Of a DNA stretch of 58,145 nucleotides, positions 28,291-38,300 are shown in pieces. Positions within the stretch are counted from its first letter, which is position 1. The number at the start of each line of letters is the position of its first letter. Made by a program: the position numbers and the translations under genes. Origin of the DNA: Abyssisolibacter fermentans (GTDB lineage Bacteria > Bacillota > Clostridia > Tissierellales > MCWD3); NCBI RefSeq assembly GCF_001559865.1, contig NZ_LOHE01000031.1, positions 1-58,145 of the forward strand, given 5' to 3'. The notes beneath the pieces are model-generated. The model had not been told where the DNA came from and made no database searches. It was given only the letters and a program-made list of their open reading frames with translations.

Positions 28291-28439
28291 TAAAAGGTAT
28301 TTAATTTTCTATGAATAATCTGGGTTCATATATATATAATGAAAAATATTTTAATAATTAAGTATTTTTATTTAAAATATTAGAGGAAAAATAACTATGG
28401 AGATTGAAATAAAATAAAAATGTAAAAAGGAGTGATATT

Positions 28440-29000
28440 GTGAGAAAGTCAATAAAATACGAGAAAGCTATTTTTGCAGGAGGATGTTTTTGGTGTATGG
28501 TTTCACCATTTGATGTTTTAGATGGAATAATAGAAGTTAAGTCAGGTTACATTGGAGGACATGTGGAGAATCCTACATATAAAGATGTGAAATCACAAAA
28601 TTCTGGACACTATGAGGCGATAATGATAACTTATAACCCAGAAAAAATAAGCTATGAAAAACTACTCAAAATTTATTGGATGATAATTGACCCTACTGAT
28701 GACAATGGACAGTTTCATGATAGAGGAAAATCTTATAGAACAGCTATATTCTATACTACAGAAGAACAAAAAAAGGCTGCTCAAAATTCAAGAAAGCTAC
28801 TGCAAGACTCTAATAAATTTGAAGATTCGATTGTGACTAAAATTCTTCCTGAAAGTAAATTTTATCTTGCTGAAGAGCATCATCAGGACTTTTATAAAAA
28901 AAACCCAGTTGAGTATAAAGAAGATAGAAAAATATCAGGAAGAGATGAATTTATTAAGAAATATTGGGGTGAAGAATATTGGAATATTTTTGATGAATAA
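28440..29000 (+). CDS. msrA: Peptide-methionine (S)-S-oxide reductase
   Basis: 186 aa from GTG 28440 with AAGGAG about 8 nt upstream. MsrA family throughout: the catalytic cysteine C16 in AGGCFWC, SGYIGGHVENPTYKDV, SGHYEAI, and DPTDDNGQFHDRGKSYRTAIFY. It reduces the S-epimer of methionine sulfoxide in proteins, with electrons from thioredoxin, as oxidative damage repair. There is no fused or adjacent msrB in the window. It is a stand-alone gene; the MITE-like element ends about 115 nt before it and may influence its leader. Confidence 0.95.
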   Translation: MRKSIKYEKAIFAGGCFWCMVSPFDVLDGIIEVKSGYIGGHVENPTYKDVKSQNSGHYEAIMITYNPEKISYEKLLKIYWMIIDPTDDNGQFHDRGKSYRTAIFYTTEEQKKAAQNSRKLLQDSNKFEDSIVTKILPESKFYLAEEHHQDFYKKNPVEYKEDRKISGRDEFIKKYWGEEYWNIFDE

Positions 29001-29073
29001 GATTATCACTGAATAATCATATCACTTTCTAATATATAAAATTTCTGATTTGTATTTAGGCTCATAATTTTCC

Positions 29074-29087
29074 TATTAATAATCTGG
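29074..29087 (+). repeat. Solitary sequence resembling the MITE end
   Basis: TATTAATAATCTGG differs by one base from the right end of the 28106-28324 element (TATGAATAATCTGG). Upstream, 29012-29030 (GAATAATCATATCACTTTC) vaguely resembles its left end. It may be a worn-down copy between msrA and the sensor gene. Confidence 0.3.
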
Positions 29088-29213
29088 AATCACACACGAT
29101 ATATGGCGAATAATGTCGAAATAAAGAATTAAATATGATATACTATTATAAAAATAAGATAAAAAATTGGATATTATCATGAGAAAATTGTAATTGAATG
29201 GATGTGACATTGA

Positions 29214-32165
29214 ATGGATAAATTAATTAATAGTAAGCATATTAAAATATTTTTCTTGTGTATAATAACTGTATTAATGATACTACTTATAGATAATGAA
29301 AGCAATTTAAATAATACATATCCTGAGGTGATAAAAGGTAATATTGATTTAGAGGATTGGAATTTTGAAGAACAAGGAATTGTAAAACTGGACGGAGAAT
29401 GGGAAATATATGAAAATAAGTTTTTATCAAGTGATGATTTAGCATATTACAATAATAATCAAATTAAATATAATATTATTCCTGGAAATTGGCTGAATAA
29501 TACAAGTATTTATACTGATGGTTATGCTACATATAGAGTAACAATAAATAATTTAGATGACAATAAGATATATGGATTTAAATTGAATAGAATTTACTTG
29601 GCTTATAAGATGTGGATTAATGGAAAATTAATTACTCAAAGCGGCAAAATATCAGATAAAAAAGGACTAACGATAGACAAAATATCTCCTCAAATTGTTT
29701 CTGTTGATTCTAAAAACGGAAAATGTGAAATCGTTCTCTGGGGTAGTAGTTATGATTATTACCGAGGAGGTATAAGTGAAAGCATTGAGATAGGAACACA
29801 AGAACAAATAATGAATAAAAGAAATATTGCAATGATGAGAGATGCTTTTGTGGCAGGAATTATTTTAATTATGTCTTTATATCATTTGGTTTTATATTAT
29901 TTCAGACGAAAAGAAATTGGTACTTTATATTTTGGTATATTTGGAATTTTAGTATTTTTAGAAACTCTCTTTGAAGGAGAGATGTTATTTAGTTATTTAT
30001 TTCCTCATATAGATTTTTGGACAGAAGAATTGATTCAAAACATTGCTATTTTTTTCATGGGAGCTGTATTTATAACTTATTTATATTATTTCTTTGAAAA
30101 AAGGATTTCTATAAAGATTTTAAAGTTTTCATGGGTTTCATCATTTATATTTTCTATATTTTTAATTATTGCGCCATTAAGATGCTTTATAATTATATGG
30201 CATATGTATAAACCTGTTATTATATTTATAATTGGATACGCATTGTTTTTCTTAATAAAGGAAGTAAAATTAAGGCATAGGTTTGCAAAAATTACTTTAA
30301 TAGGATCTTTATTTTTAACATTTACATCGGTATATGATATGTTAGTAGATTTAAGTGTTATTTCATCTCCATATATTCTTTCTTTTGGATGGATTGCTTT
30401 TCTATTTTCACACATAGTAATGATTTCAATTAAATACAACAATTTACTAAATAAAGTAGAAGCTTTGGTGCAGGAACTTAATATGAGCAATGAAGAATTA
30501 AAGCTTGCATATATAGAAATGGAAGAACATGTTATAAAGCGAACAAAAGAATTAAAAGAAAGTGAAGAAAGGTATCGTCAGTTAGTAGATGCACCATTTG
30601 AAGGTATCATGATTATTAATAATGGGAAGATTCTAGAAATTAATAACGAAATATGTAATATGTCTAACTATAAAAAAGAAGAACTTATAGGAAAATGTTT
30701 ATTTGATTTCATACCAAATGAATATCATAAAACAATTGAAGAGAGTATAAAATCTAATAAGAAGCAATATTATGAAGCTGCTTTTATAAAAAAAGACGGT
30801 TCACATTTAAATATTGAAGTTTTATCAAGACCTTTCTTTTTTAAGGGGAAGAGGGTTAGAGTTGGTGCGATACGTGATCTTACTGAACGTAAAAAAGCTG
30901 AAATGAAATTGCTGATAAGTGAAAAAAGTTTGAAAAGAGCTCAAAAAATAGCTCGTATTGGTAGTTGGGAATGGAATTTTATAACTGATGAAAGCGATAT
31001 ATCAGATGAAATGTATCGTATATTTGGAATAAACAAAAAATTAAAGCAAATAAATTTCAAAATGTTTATAAAAAATTGTGCCCATCCTGAGTATAGACAT
31101 GTTTTAGAGGAAAGTACTGATAGAATTATTGAGTCAGGTAAGGAAGAAACAATTGAATATAAGATAGTACGTGCGAGTGGTGAAGAACGTTGGGTACGAG
31201 GAGAAGCAAGTTTAGTATATGATGAAGAAGGAAAACCATTTAAATTAGCTGGTACTGTACAAGACATTACAGATCAAAAATTAGCTAAAAAAGCACTTCA
31301 AGAAAATTTAAAATTTCTACAATTATTGATTGATACGATTCCTAATCCAATATTTTACAAAGATATAAATGGAATATATAGAGGTTGTAATAATGCTTAT
31401 GCAGAAATCTTAGGGATTAAAAAGGATCAGATTAATGGACTTACGGTTTATGATATAGCACCAAAGGATTTAGCGGATATTTATTATAAAGCAGATAATG
31501 ATTTATTTAAAAACAAAGGAAAACAAGTGTATGAAGCAAAATTACAGGATACAAAAGGAGTACGACGTGATGTAATATTTACAAAAGCTACTTATGAAAA
31601 TGAAGATGATGAGATAGAAGGGTTAGTTGGTGTTGTAGTTGATATTACACAGCTAAAGAAAGTACAACAGGAATTAAGATTATCTTCAATTACAGATCAT
31701 CTAACTAAATTATATAATAGGATAAAGTTCAATGAAGTTTTAAACGACGAAATCAGTAGAGTAAAAAGATATAATAATAATTTATCTATTATTATGTTTG
31801 ATATTGACCATTTTAAAAAAGTCAATGATATCTATGGACATCCTATTGGTGATGAAATATTGATTTCAATTTCAAACTTAGTTAGAAATATGTCTAGAGA
31901 CACTGATATTGTAGCAAGATGGGGTGGGGAAGAGTTTATGATTTTATTGAAAGATACAGATATAAAAGGTGCTAAGTTCTTTGCAGAAAGAATAAGAAAT
32001 AACATTGAAAAATACAACTTTGCAAAAGTAGGTAATATAACATGTAGTTTTGGGGTTACGAAATTTTTAGAAGAGGATACTATGGAAACATTTATTATTA
32101 GAGTAGATGATGCTTTATATAAAGCTAAAAATGCAGGAAGAAATAGAGTTGAGGTTATTATTTAG
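29214..32165 (+). CDS. Membrane sensor diguanylate cyclase (7TMR, three PAS, GGDEF)
   Basis: 983 aa. An N-terminal transmembrane segment (residues about 10-25), an extracellular beta domain of the 7TMR-DISM/galactose-binding type (about 35-195, with KLDGEWEIYENKF and GYATYRVTI), seven membrane helices (about 205-405), a coiled coil (about 410-450), then three PAS domains with PAC motifs (about 450-565, 570-690, 695-815; each ends in a ...DLTERKKAE/DITDQKLAK/DITQLKKVQ motif) and a C-terminal GGDEF domain with GGEEF at 904-908 and the inhibitory RDTD I-site just before it. It should make c-di-GMP in response to an outside ligand, probably a carbohydrate or similar small molecule, and possibly to internal cues through PAS. 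The ribosome binding site is weak (GGATGTGA). Monocistronic, with its own terminator. Confidence 0.92.
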   Translation: MDKLINSKHIKIFFLCIITVLMILLIDNESNLNNTYPEVIKGNIDLEDWNFEEQGIVKLDGEWEIYENKFLSSDDLAYYNNNQIKYNIIPGNWLNNTSIYTDGYATYRVTINNLDDNKIYGFKLNRIYLAYKMWINGKLITQSGKISDKKGLTIDKISPQIVSVDSKNGKCEIVLWGSSYDYYRGGISESIEIGTQEQIMNKRNIAMMRDAFVAGIILIMSLYHLVLYYFRRKEIGTLYFGIFGILVFLETLFEGEMLFSYLFPHIDFWTEELIQNIAIFFMGAVFITYLYYFFEKRISIKILKFSWVSSFIFSIFLIIAPLRCFIIIWHMYKPVIIFIIGYALFFLIKEVKLRHRFAKITLIGSLFLTFTSVYDMLVDLSVISSPYILSFGWIAFLFSHIVMISIKYNNLLNKVEALVQELNMSNEELKLAYIEMEEHVIKRTKELKESEERYRQLVDAPFEGIMIINNGKILEINNEICNMSNYKKEELIGKCLFDFIPNEYHKTIEESIKSNKKQYYEAAFIKKDGSHLNIEVLSRPFFFKGKRVRVGAIRDLTERKKAEMKLLISEKSLKRAQKIARIGSWEWNFITDESDISDEMYRIFGINKKLKQINFKMFIKNCAHPEYRHVLEESTDRIIESGKEETIEYKIVRASGEERWVRGEASLVYDEEGKPFKLAGTVQDITDQKLAKKALQENLKFLQLLIDTIPNPIFYKDINGIYRGCNNAYAEILGIKKDQINGLTVYDIAPKDLADIYYKADNDLFKNKGKQVYEAKLQDTKGVRRDVIFTKATYENEDDEIEGLVGVVVDITQLKKVQQELRLSSITDHLTKLYNRIKFNEVLNDEISRVKRYNNNLSIIMFDIDHFKKVNDIYGHPIGDEILISISNLVRNMSRDTDIVARWGGEEFMILLKDTDIKGAKFFAERIRNNIEKYNFAKVGNITCSFGVTKFLEEDTMETFIIRVDDALYKAKNAGRNRVEVII

Positions 32166-32270
32166 GTATTTAAATTTATAACAAATTGATAAAATTTAAA
32201 AATAGTTGATTGATGAATTTGAGTAGTTTTTTAGTAGAAAATAGTAAAGTAGATACGAAGAAATTATAAA

Positions 32271-32312
32271 AAAATGGGTGCAAAATCTAATTTGATTTTG
32301 CACCCATTTTGC
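32271..32312 (+). terminator. Terminator of the 29214 sensor gene
   Basis: A perfect 17-bp stem, AAAATGGGTGCAAAATC (32271-32287) with GATTTTGCACCCATTTT (32294-32310), and a 6-nt loop. A-run and T-run on both sides suggest bidirectional use. Confidence 0.9.
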
Positions 32313-32424
32313 TATAATGGATCACATCTACTATACTAGTTCTATATAAAATGTGTTTTTAAACATATACACAAGATTGAGTTAATTGGACTTTGATAAA
32401 AATAAATGTTATACTGCATATTTT

Positions 32425-32493
32425 TGATTAGAAGATGTCCATAAATCTTCGATATATTAACTCGGTATGTTTTAGTGTTCACTGAAAACTTCT
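32425..32493 (-). repeat. 70-nt hairpin repeat, copy 2 (inverted)
   Basis: Read on the minus strand this aligns with 28155-28224: AGAAG, TTTCAGTGAA, CATACCGAGTT, TATATCGA, ATTTA, ATGGAC, and TAATCA are shared in order. Here it is not enclosed by the MITE inverted ends and does not carry the two-hairpin motif. It lies about 180 nt before the Wadjet operon. Confidence 0.6.
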
Positions 32494-32675
32494 AAATCAG
32501 ATTCACTTAAATATACCATTATCATTTCAGTAATAATTGAATTTTACTTATAGGTTAATGATCATAACATTATTATCAAAATTATTACTAAAAACAAAAG
32601 AAGTAAATCACTTGCTAAAATACTAGAATATATTATAGAATTATTGTAGATAATTCAAATAATAACTAAAAAGGT

Positions 32676-34157
32676 ATGGCGATTGATATGATATTAACTA
32701 ACTTTGAACAGGTAAAAGAAGCTAAATATCTAAGTGTTGAAAACTCTTGGAGATATCGAGGGATAATGCGTTGTTTTTTTGTTAATAGTGAGAGGATGAA
32801 TTATTGGCTATATAAGGAAGATATCTTTAATGCTATAAAGGATAATGAAGTATTTAATGAGTATACAATTGATCAGTTAAAAGCAGATTTGGATTCATTG
32901 GTTGATTGGGGAAATATTATTCCTATTCAAGATTCTAAAAAAGCAAAAACTATAGAAGAGTATAGAAATAAACAATTTAGGTATCATATATCGGATATTG
33001 GCGTGGAAATTGAAAGAATGACGATAAGGATAGAGAATCTAAAGATGGAGGCTTCTAATCTTGAAGCAAATCTTCTTTTGAGATTTATTAATACAATATC
33101 AAAAATACATCAAGTTGAAGAATTTAAGAACCAAGAGTTAAACTCTTGGTGGGATGATTTGAGTTCGGATTTTAAAAGGCTAAATGATAATTATCAAGAT
33201 TATATTAGATCTTTAGTTGGTATAAATGGTGAAAATATGATGAACACATTGTATTTTCTTGAAATGAAGGACAAGATTATTGATTATTTAAGAAATTTTG
33301 TTAAACAATTGCATAAGCATACAATAACAATTGAAGAAATACTCAAGTCGATTGATGAACATAAAATTATAAGGATTTTAGATAGGATTGTTAAGTATAG
33401 GATAGAAGATATCCCAAGGATGGGTGAGGATATACATTATGATTCATTGAAGGAAAATATATATGGAAAATATAAAAGCATGAATAGATGGTTCCTAGGC
33501 GGAGATGGTCAAGAAAGTGAAGCAAACAAACTTTTTGATATGACTAATGATATTATTAGGAAAATAACTAGGTATGCTTGGCAAATAGCTGATAGATATA
33601 ATTCGGGACTTAACAGGAAGCAAGAGTATAATCACCTAGCTAAATTATTTGCACAGTTAGATGATGTAACTAAGTGCCATGAATTATCATCCTACGTTTT
33701 TGGTGTCCCTCATGGAAAGTATTTGAAGGGAAATATTCTTAGAGAAACGGATAGTTATTCCAGTTCTGTATTTGAAGAAGCACCGTTGATAGTAGAATTA
33801 AAACCTAGAACAAGAACTTATAGAGAAAGGGTGGACAAAACACCTATTGTAGATAAGACTAGCGAAAAGAGGGAAATAATTAAAAAAGAAATAGAAAAAC
33901 GCAAAAATCAAATGAAGATAATTGATAATTATATAGTTGATGGTAAGCTGTCCTTTAAAGATTTACCCTGTATAAGTCCAGATACTAGAAACATTCTTTT
34001 GAGGTGGTTAACTAAAGGGATGCAAAATAATAATATGGTAAGTAAAACTGAAGATGGTAGACGATTTAAGATTGTAAAGAGTTCTAATAATACAATTGTA
34101 TTAAAATGTGAAGATGGCGAGTTAAAAATGCCTGAGTTTACTATTTTGTTTATATAA
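32676..34157 (+). CDS. jetA: Wadjet type II subunit JetA (DUF2397)
   Basis: 493 aa. The DUF2397/TIGR02677 family is recognisable from the N-terminal ...EAKYLSVENSWRYRGIMRCFF and MNYWLYKEDIF winged-helix part and the long helical middle. It is the kleisin (MukF-like) subunit of the SMC-like Wadjet complex, linking the JetC heads. A second in-frame ATG at 32688 is possible; the ribosome binding site (AAAAAGG) is very close to the first ATG. Residues about 380-410 are rich in Arg/Lys. First gene of a four-gene operon, 16 nt before jetB. Assignment rests on family resemblance plus perfect operon context. Confidence 0.9.
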   Translation: MAIDMILTNFEQVKEAKYLSVENSWRYRGIMRCFFVNSERMNYWLYKEDIFNAIKDNEVFNEYTIDQLKADLDSLVDWGNIIPIQDSKKAKTIEEYRNKQFRYHISDIGVEIERMTIRIENLKMEASNLEANLLLRFINTISKIHQVEEFKNQELNSWWDDLSSDFKRLNDNYQDYIRSLVGINGENMMNTLYFLEMKDKIIDYLRNFVKQLHKHTITIEEILKSIDEHKIIRILDRIVKYRIEDIPRMGEDIHYDSLKENIYGKYKSMNRWFLGGDGQESEANKLFDMTNDIIRKITRYAWQIADRYNSGLNRKQEYNHLAKLFAQLDDVTKCHELSSYVFGVPHGKYLKGNILRETDSYSSSVFEEAPLIVELKPRTRTYRERVDKTPIVDKTSEKREIIKKEIEKRKNQMKIIDNYIVDGKLSFKDLPCISPDTRNILLRWLTKGMQNNNMVSKTEDGRRFKIVKSSNNTIVLKCEDGELKMPEFTILFI

Positions 34158-34173
34158 AGGAGTAGCAGATATT

Positions 34174-35295
34174 ATGAATTCATTAGGTATTTTACTAAAT
34201 GAGTACTGGATTTTGAAATCAAAGGATAGAAATAAATATTATCAGCTTAAAGATGATATTTACAAATATAAAAACTTTTATAAAAATAAACTGGGTTATA
34301 ACTTGATAGTAACACAGGATGTCATAAAGTTAGAAAAACTGCCTGCGGATCCTCATAAATGGATGGGTATAGAGAGTTTTGAAACTCCACTGGATTATAT
34401 ATTGCTTTTAATTGTACTTATGTTTTTAGAAGATAAAGTTAATGAGGAACAATTTTTACTATCAGAGGTGACTGACTATATTACTTTACACAGTCCAAAT
34501 CAACAGTCACTAGACTGGACGATTTATCAAAATAGAAGAAGCTTTGTAAGAGTTATTAAATTCATGAATAAAATGGGTATGATAGATACAAATGATGGTT
34601 CTAGTGAAGAATTTTATTCATCTTATGAAGCAGAGGCACTTTATGAAAATACTGGAGTCTCGAAATATTTTATGAGGCATTTTTTTGGGAATATACAAAA
34701 TTATAAATCTATTAAAGATTTTAGAAATGATGAATGGATAGACCGTCAGGAAGACTTGACTGTTGTGAAAAGGAATAATGTTTATAGAAAACTACTTATT
34801 TCTCCTGGTTTTTATTGGAAATCAAATGATAGTGAATATCTCTATTTGAAGAATTATAGACATATTATTGAAGATGATTTTGATAAGTATGTGAATGGAG
34901 AATTACATTTTCATAGAAAAGGATGCTATTTAGTAATGAATGAAGACTGCAATTATAAAGGTACTTTTCCTGAAAACAAGAATATAAGTGATATAGTTTT
35001 GTTATTTGCATCAGAATTGCTGGAACAAATTAGTACTGGAGACATTAATGTTGATCTAGATGATAATATAGTTTTAAATGAATATGAATTTACACAACAA
35101 ATCGAGAGAATAAAGGATAAATATTCAAAAGGTTGGGGTAAATCGTATAAAGAGATGAAAATTGAGAATTTGGTAGATGAGATATTAGTATATATGGAGC
35201 GTTTTGAAATAGCTCAGAGATTTGAAGATAATATTAAGATATACCCTATAATTGGTAAGATTACAGGACGATATCCTAAGAGTTTTGAACTTTAG
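34174..35295 (+). CDS. jetB: Wadjet type II subunit JetB (DUF2398)
   Basis: 373 aa; AAAGGAG sits about 13 nt before the ATG. DUF2398/TIGR02678 family: a predicted tandem winged-helix (KITE, MukE-like) protein. Visible landmarks are GIESFETPLDYILLLIVLMFLED (quoted in part), NRRSFVRVIKFMNKMGMI, and a late GKITGRYP. It should bind the kleisin JetA. It lies between jetA (16-nt gap) and jetC (18-nt gap). Confidence 0.88.
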   Translation: MNSLGILLNEYWILKSKDRNKYYQLKDDIYKYKNFYKNKLGYNLIVTQDVIKLEKLPADPHKWMGIESFETPLDYILLLIVLMFLEDKVNEEQFLLSEVTDYITLHSPNQQSLDWTIYQNRRSFVRVIKFMNKMGMIDTNDGSSEEFYSSYEAEALYENTGVSKYFMRHFFGNIQNYKSIKDFRNDEWIDRQEDLTVVKRNNVYRKLLISPGFYWKSNDSEYLYLKNYRHIIEDDFDKYVNGELHFHRKGCYLVMNEDCNYKGTFPENKNISDIVLLFASELLEQISTGDINVDLDDNIVLNEYEFTQQIERIKDKYSKGWGKSYKEMKIENLVDEILVYMERFEIAQRFEDNIKIYPIIGKITGRYPKSFEL

Positions 35296-35313
35296 ATATG
35301 GAGAGTGAAAGAT

Positions 35314-38300
35314 ATGGATAAATCATTTAATAGTTGGAAAATGAATAGAGCAGGCTTTATAAACTTCTGGTATTATGATGAAGAAGTATTTGATTTTAAT
35401 AATGGTAAACTCTTACTTAGAGGTTCAAATGGATCAGGAAAATCTGTTACTACACAAAGTTTAATTCCTTTATTATTGGATGGAAATAAAAGTCCTGAAA
35501 GATTGGATCCATTTGGTTCTAAATCTAGAAGAATCGAAACATATATCATAGGAGAAGATGATAAGGGGAAAGATGAAAGCACTGGTTATATTTTTATGGA
35601 ATTTAAAAAGGAAGGATTCGATAATTATATCACAATAGGCATGGGCTTGAATGCTAGAAGAGGCAGAAGTCTTAAATTCTGGGGATTTATTATATTAGAT
35701 AATAAAAGAATAGGCTATGATTTAAAGTTGTATTCAAATTCAGGTGAAAAGATACCTCTTTCAATGAAACAATTATCTAATCGAATTGGTGATGGTGGAG
35801 TTGTTACTGTTAAGCAGAGAGAATACATGGAGCTTGTTAACAAGCATTTGTTTGGATTTGACAATATAGATGATTATGATGAATTGATTAGATTACTTAT
35901 ACAACTTAGAATGCCTAAATTGTCAAAGGATTTTAAACCATCAGTATTACATGAAATAATGAATAACTCACTGCAGCCGTTATCTGAGGATGATCTAAGA
36001 CCTATGTCTGAAGCGGTTCAAAATATAGACAAACTTACAGAGAGCGAAAATGACATATTAAGATCAATTAATATAACAAGACAAATAAAAAGAATATACG
36101 ATCAATATAACAAATATATACTCTGGGAAAAAGCAGGTGCTTTAATTGACAAGACTAATGCTTTAAAGATTAGTGAAAAACAGATAAATGATACTCAAAG
36201 AGCTATTGATGAATATTTAATAAAAATTAAAGATGATACAAAACAAAAAGAGTCGTTGCTAATAGAAGAAGAATGTCTAAAGAAAGAATTAGAGCTTCTT
36301 GAAGAAAGAGATGATTTAAAAACACTTAAATTAATACATGAAACCGAAAAAAAATTAAGCCAGTTAGAGATAGAACTTAAAAGAAAGGGAAATTTATTAC
36401 AAGAGAAAAATGAAAGAAAAATTGACAAGGTAAATGAAAAAAATACTTATAAGCAAAATTTAGATAGACTAGAAATTGAAGTAAAAGACATAATAGATGA
36501 AATGGATGCTTATGCAGAGACTATGTGTTTTTTTGAACAAGAACATCTTAGTAATGAGATAAGAAATGATATAACTAAAGAATATGACTTTGAATATATA
36601 ATAGACAAGTTTACAAAACATGATAGGTCTATTAAATCAGTATATAAATATATGGAAAATTTAAAAGAAGAAGAGATAAAATATGATAAACTAATTCAAG
36701 AAAAAGATAGTAAGGAAAGAGATGTTGCTTCAAAGGAAAGAGAAATAAATGAAACAGAGATTTTAATAGCAAATGAAAAAGAAAACTACTCTGAAGAAGT
36801 TTATAACTGGAATAAAGGAAACAAAGAATATAAGATAAATGATGATATATTACGTGACATCAAGGCTTTAATACACAATTATTCAAATAAATCAGGTATA
36901 GGAGAAATTGAAAGTGCTTTTAGAAATGTACTTTTTGAATTAGTGGGAAATATAAACATTGAAGAGAAAGAAAAAACTTATGAAAAGACTAAGCTTAATA
37001 AAGCTAAAGAGGATTTAGTTAGAGAATTAAAAGAATGGAAAAATAAAAAAGATCCTGAGCCTGACAGACGTATATCAGTTATAGAAAATAGAAAAAGATT
37101 AGAAAGTTTGAATATTCCTTTTGAACCACTTTACAAGGCTGTTGATTTTATTAAGGATTTATCTGATAAGGAAAAAGGTAATATCGAAATAATATTGATG
37201 GAACTAGGAATACTTGATGCTTTAATAGTACCAAAAGAATTTAAAAAAATAGCTCTTGATATGCCTAAGGGTATGTCAGATAAATATATTTTTGCTAATC
37301 CATTGATTATGAGACACGAATTGTCACATTATTTAGCTTCAGATAAAAGGAACACTAGTGAAATATCTAAGGAATTAGTAGAGGATACACTAAGAAGTAT
37401 ATTAATAGATTCTGATGAAAGCTTACTCTATATTTCGCCTAATGGTGAATATGGTATGGGAATATTAAGAGGCAAGGTCAGAGAGGATTATATTCCTAAA
37501 TTTATAGGAAGTTCATCAAGGGAAATATTCAGGGAGCGAAAAATAAATGAATTACAAGGAGAAATAAATAAATTAGAAGCTAATATTAAAATTGTTCAAA
37601 ATGAAATAGATATTTTATTAAGTCGCGAAAAAACATTACAGAATGAGTATAATAATATACCATCTATGGAAAATGTAATTAGCGCTTACAGTTCTTTAAA
37701 AGAAAGTGAAGAGGAATTAAATAGGTATCAAAAAGACTTAGCTGTAATTATGGAAAATATCGCGAAATCAGAAGAGATTAAAAATCAAATAAAAAATGAA
37801 ATATATAAGGAAAGAAAAAATCTTGAAATACCTGCTACTTTAGATGCATTTGAAGAAGCGTTAGAAGATTCAAAGAAATATGACAATAACCTAAAAAGTC
37901 TACAGGTGAATCATTCAAAATGCATTAATATGATAAAAATAATAAATAACTTAAATGAGTATATAGAAGAAATAGAGCAGACAATAGATGATTTAAAATA
38001 TGAAGAAACACATTTGACTAGAGAAGTTCTAAAGGCTAAGGAGTTTCTACAAATAAAAAATAAAGAAATTGATATGAATAACGTTAATGTGATCAAAGAA
38101 AAATATAGTAAATTAAAAGGGAGAATTGAGTGTATACCTAAGGAAATGAGTTATTTGATTACTAGTGTTTCTAAATTGGAAAAAAGCATAGAATATGAAG
38201 AAAAAAACTTGGAATTATTAAAAGAAAAATCAGTACAACTAAATAGTCAAAAGGAAAGTTTATTTGCAATATTTAAGGAAGAATTAAGCTTAGGATATGT

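Larger units (their letters stand above)
28106..28324. mobile_element. MITE-like element with 15-bp inverted ends and 5-bp target duplication
   Basis: CCCAGATTATTCATA (28106-28120) is perfectly repeated in inverted orientation as TATGAATAATCTGGG (28310-28324). The element is flanked on both sides by TTCAT (28101-28105 and 28325-28329), a candidate 5-bp target site duplication. It is 219 bp and encodes no protein. Inside are a hairpin repeat (28155-28224) and a two-hairpin RNA-like motif (28228-28282), each of which has another copy elsewhere in the window. It lies between the frameshifted PRTase gene and msrA. Confidence 0.65.
32166..32675. other. Intergenic region before the Wadjet operon
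   Basis: About 510 nt without a gene. It contains a terminator (32271-32312), the second copy of the 70-nt hairpin repeat (32425-32493, minus orientation) and a weak candidate promoter TTGCTA (32612-32617), 16 nt, TATAGA (32634-32639) about 37 nt before jetA. Nothing else recognisable. Confidence 0.5.
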
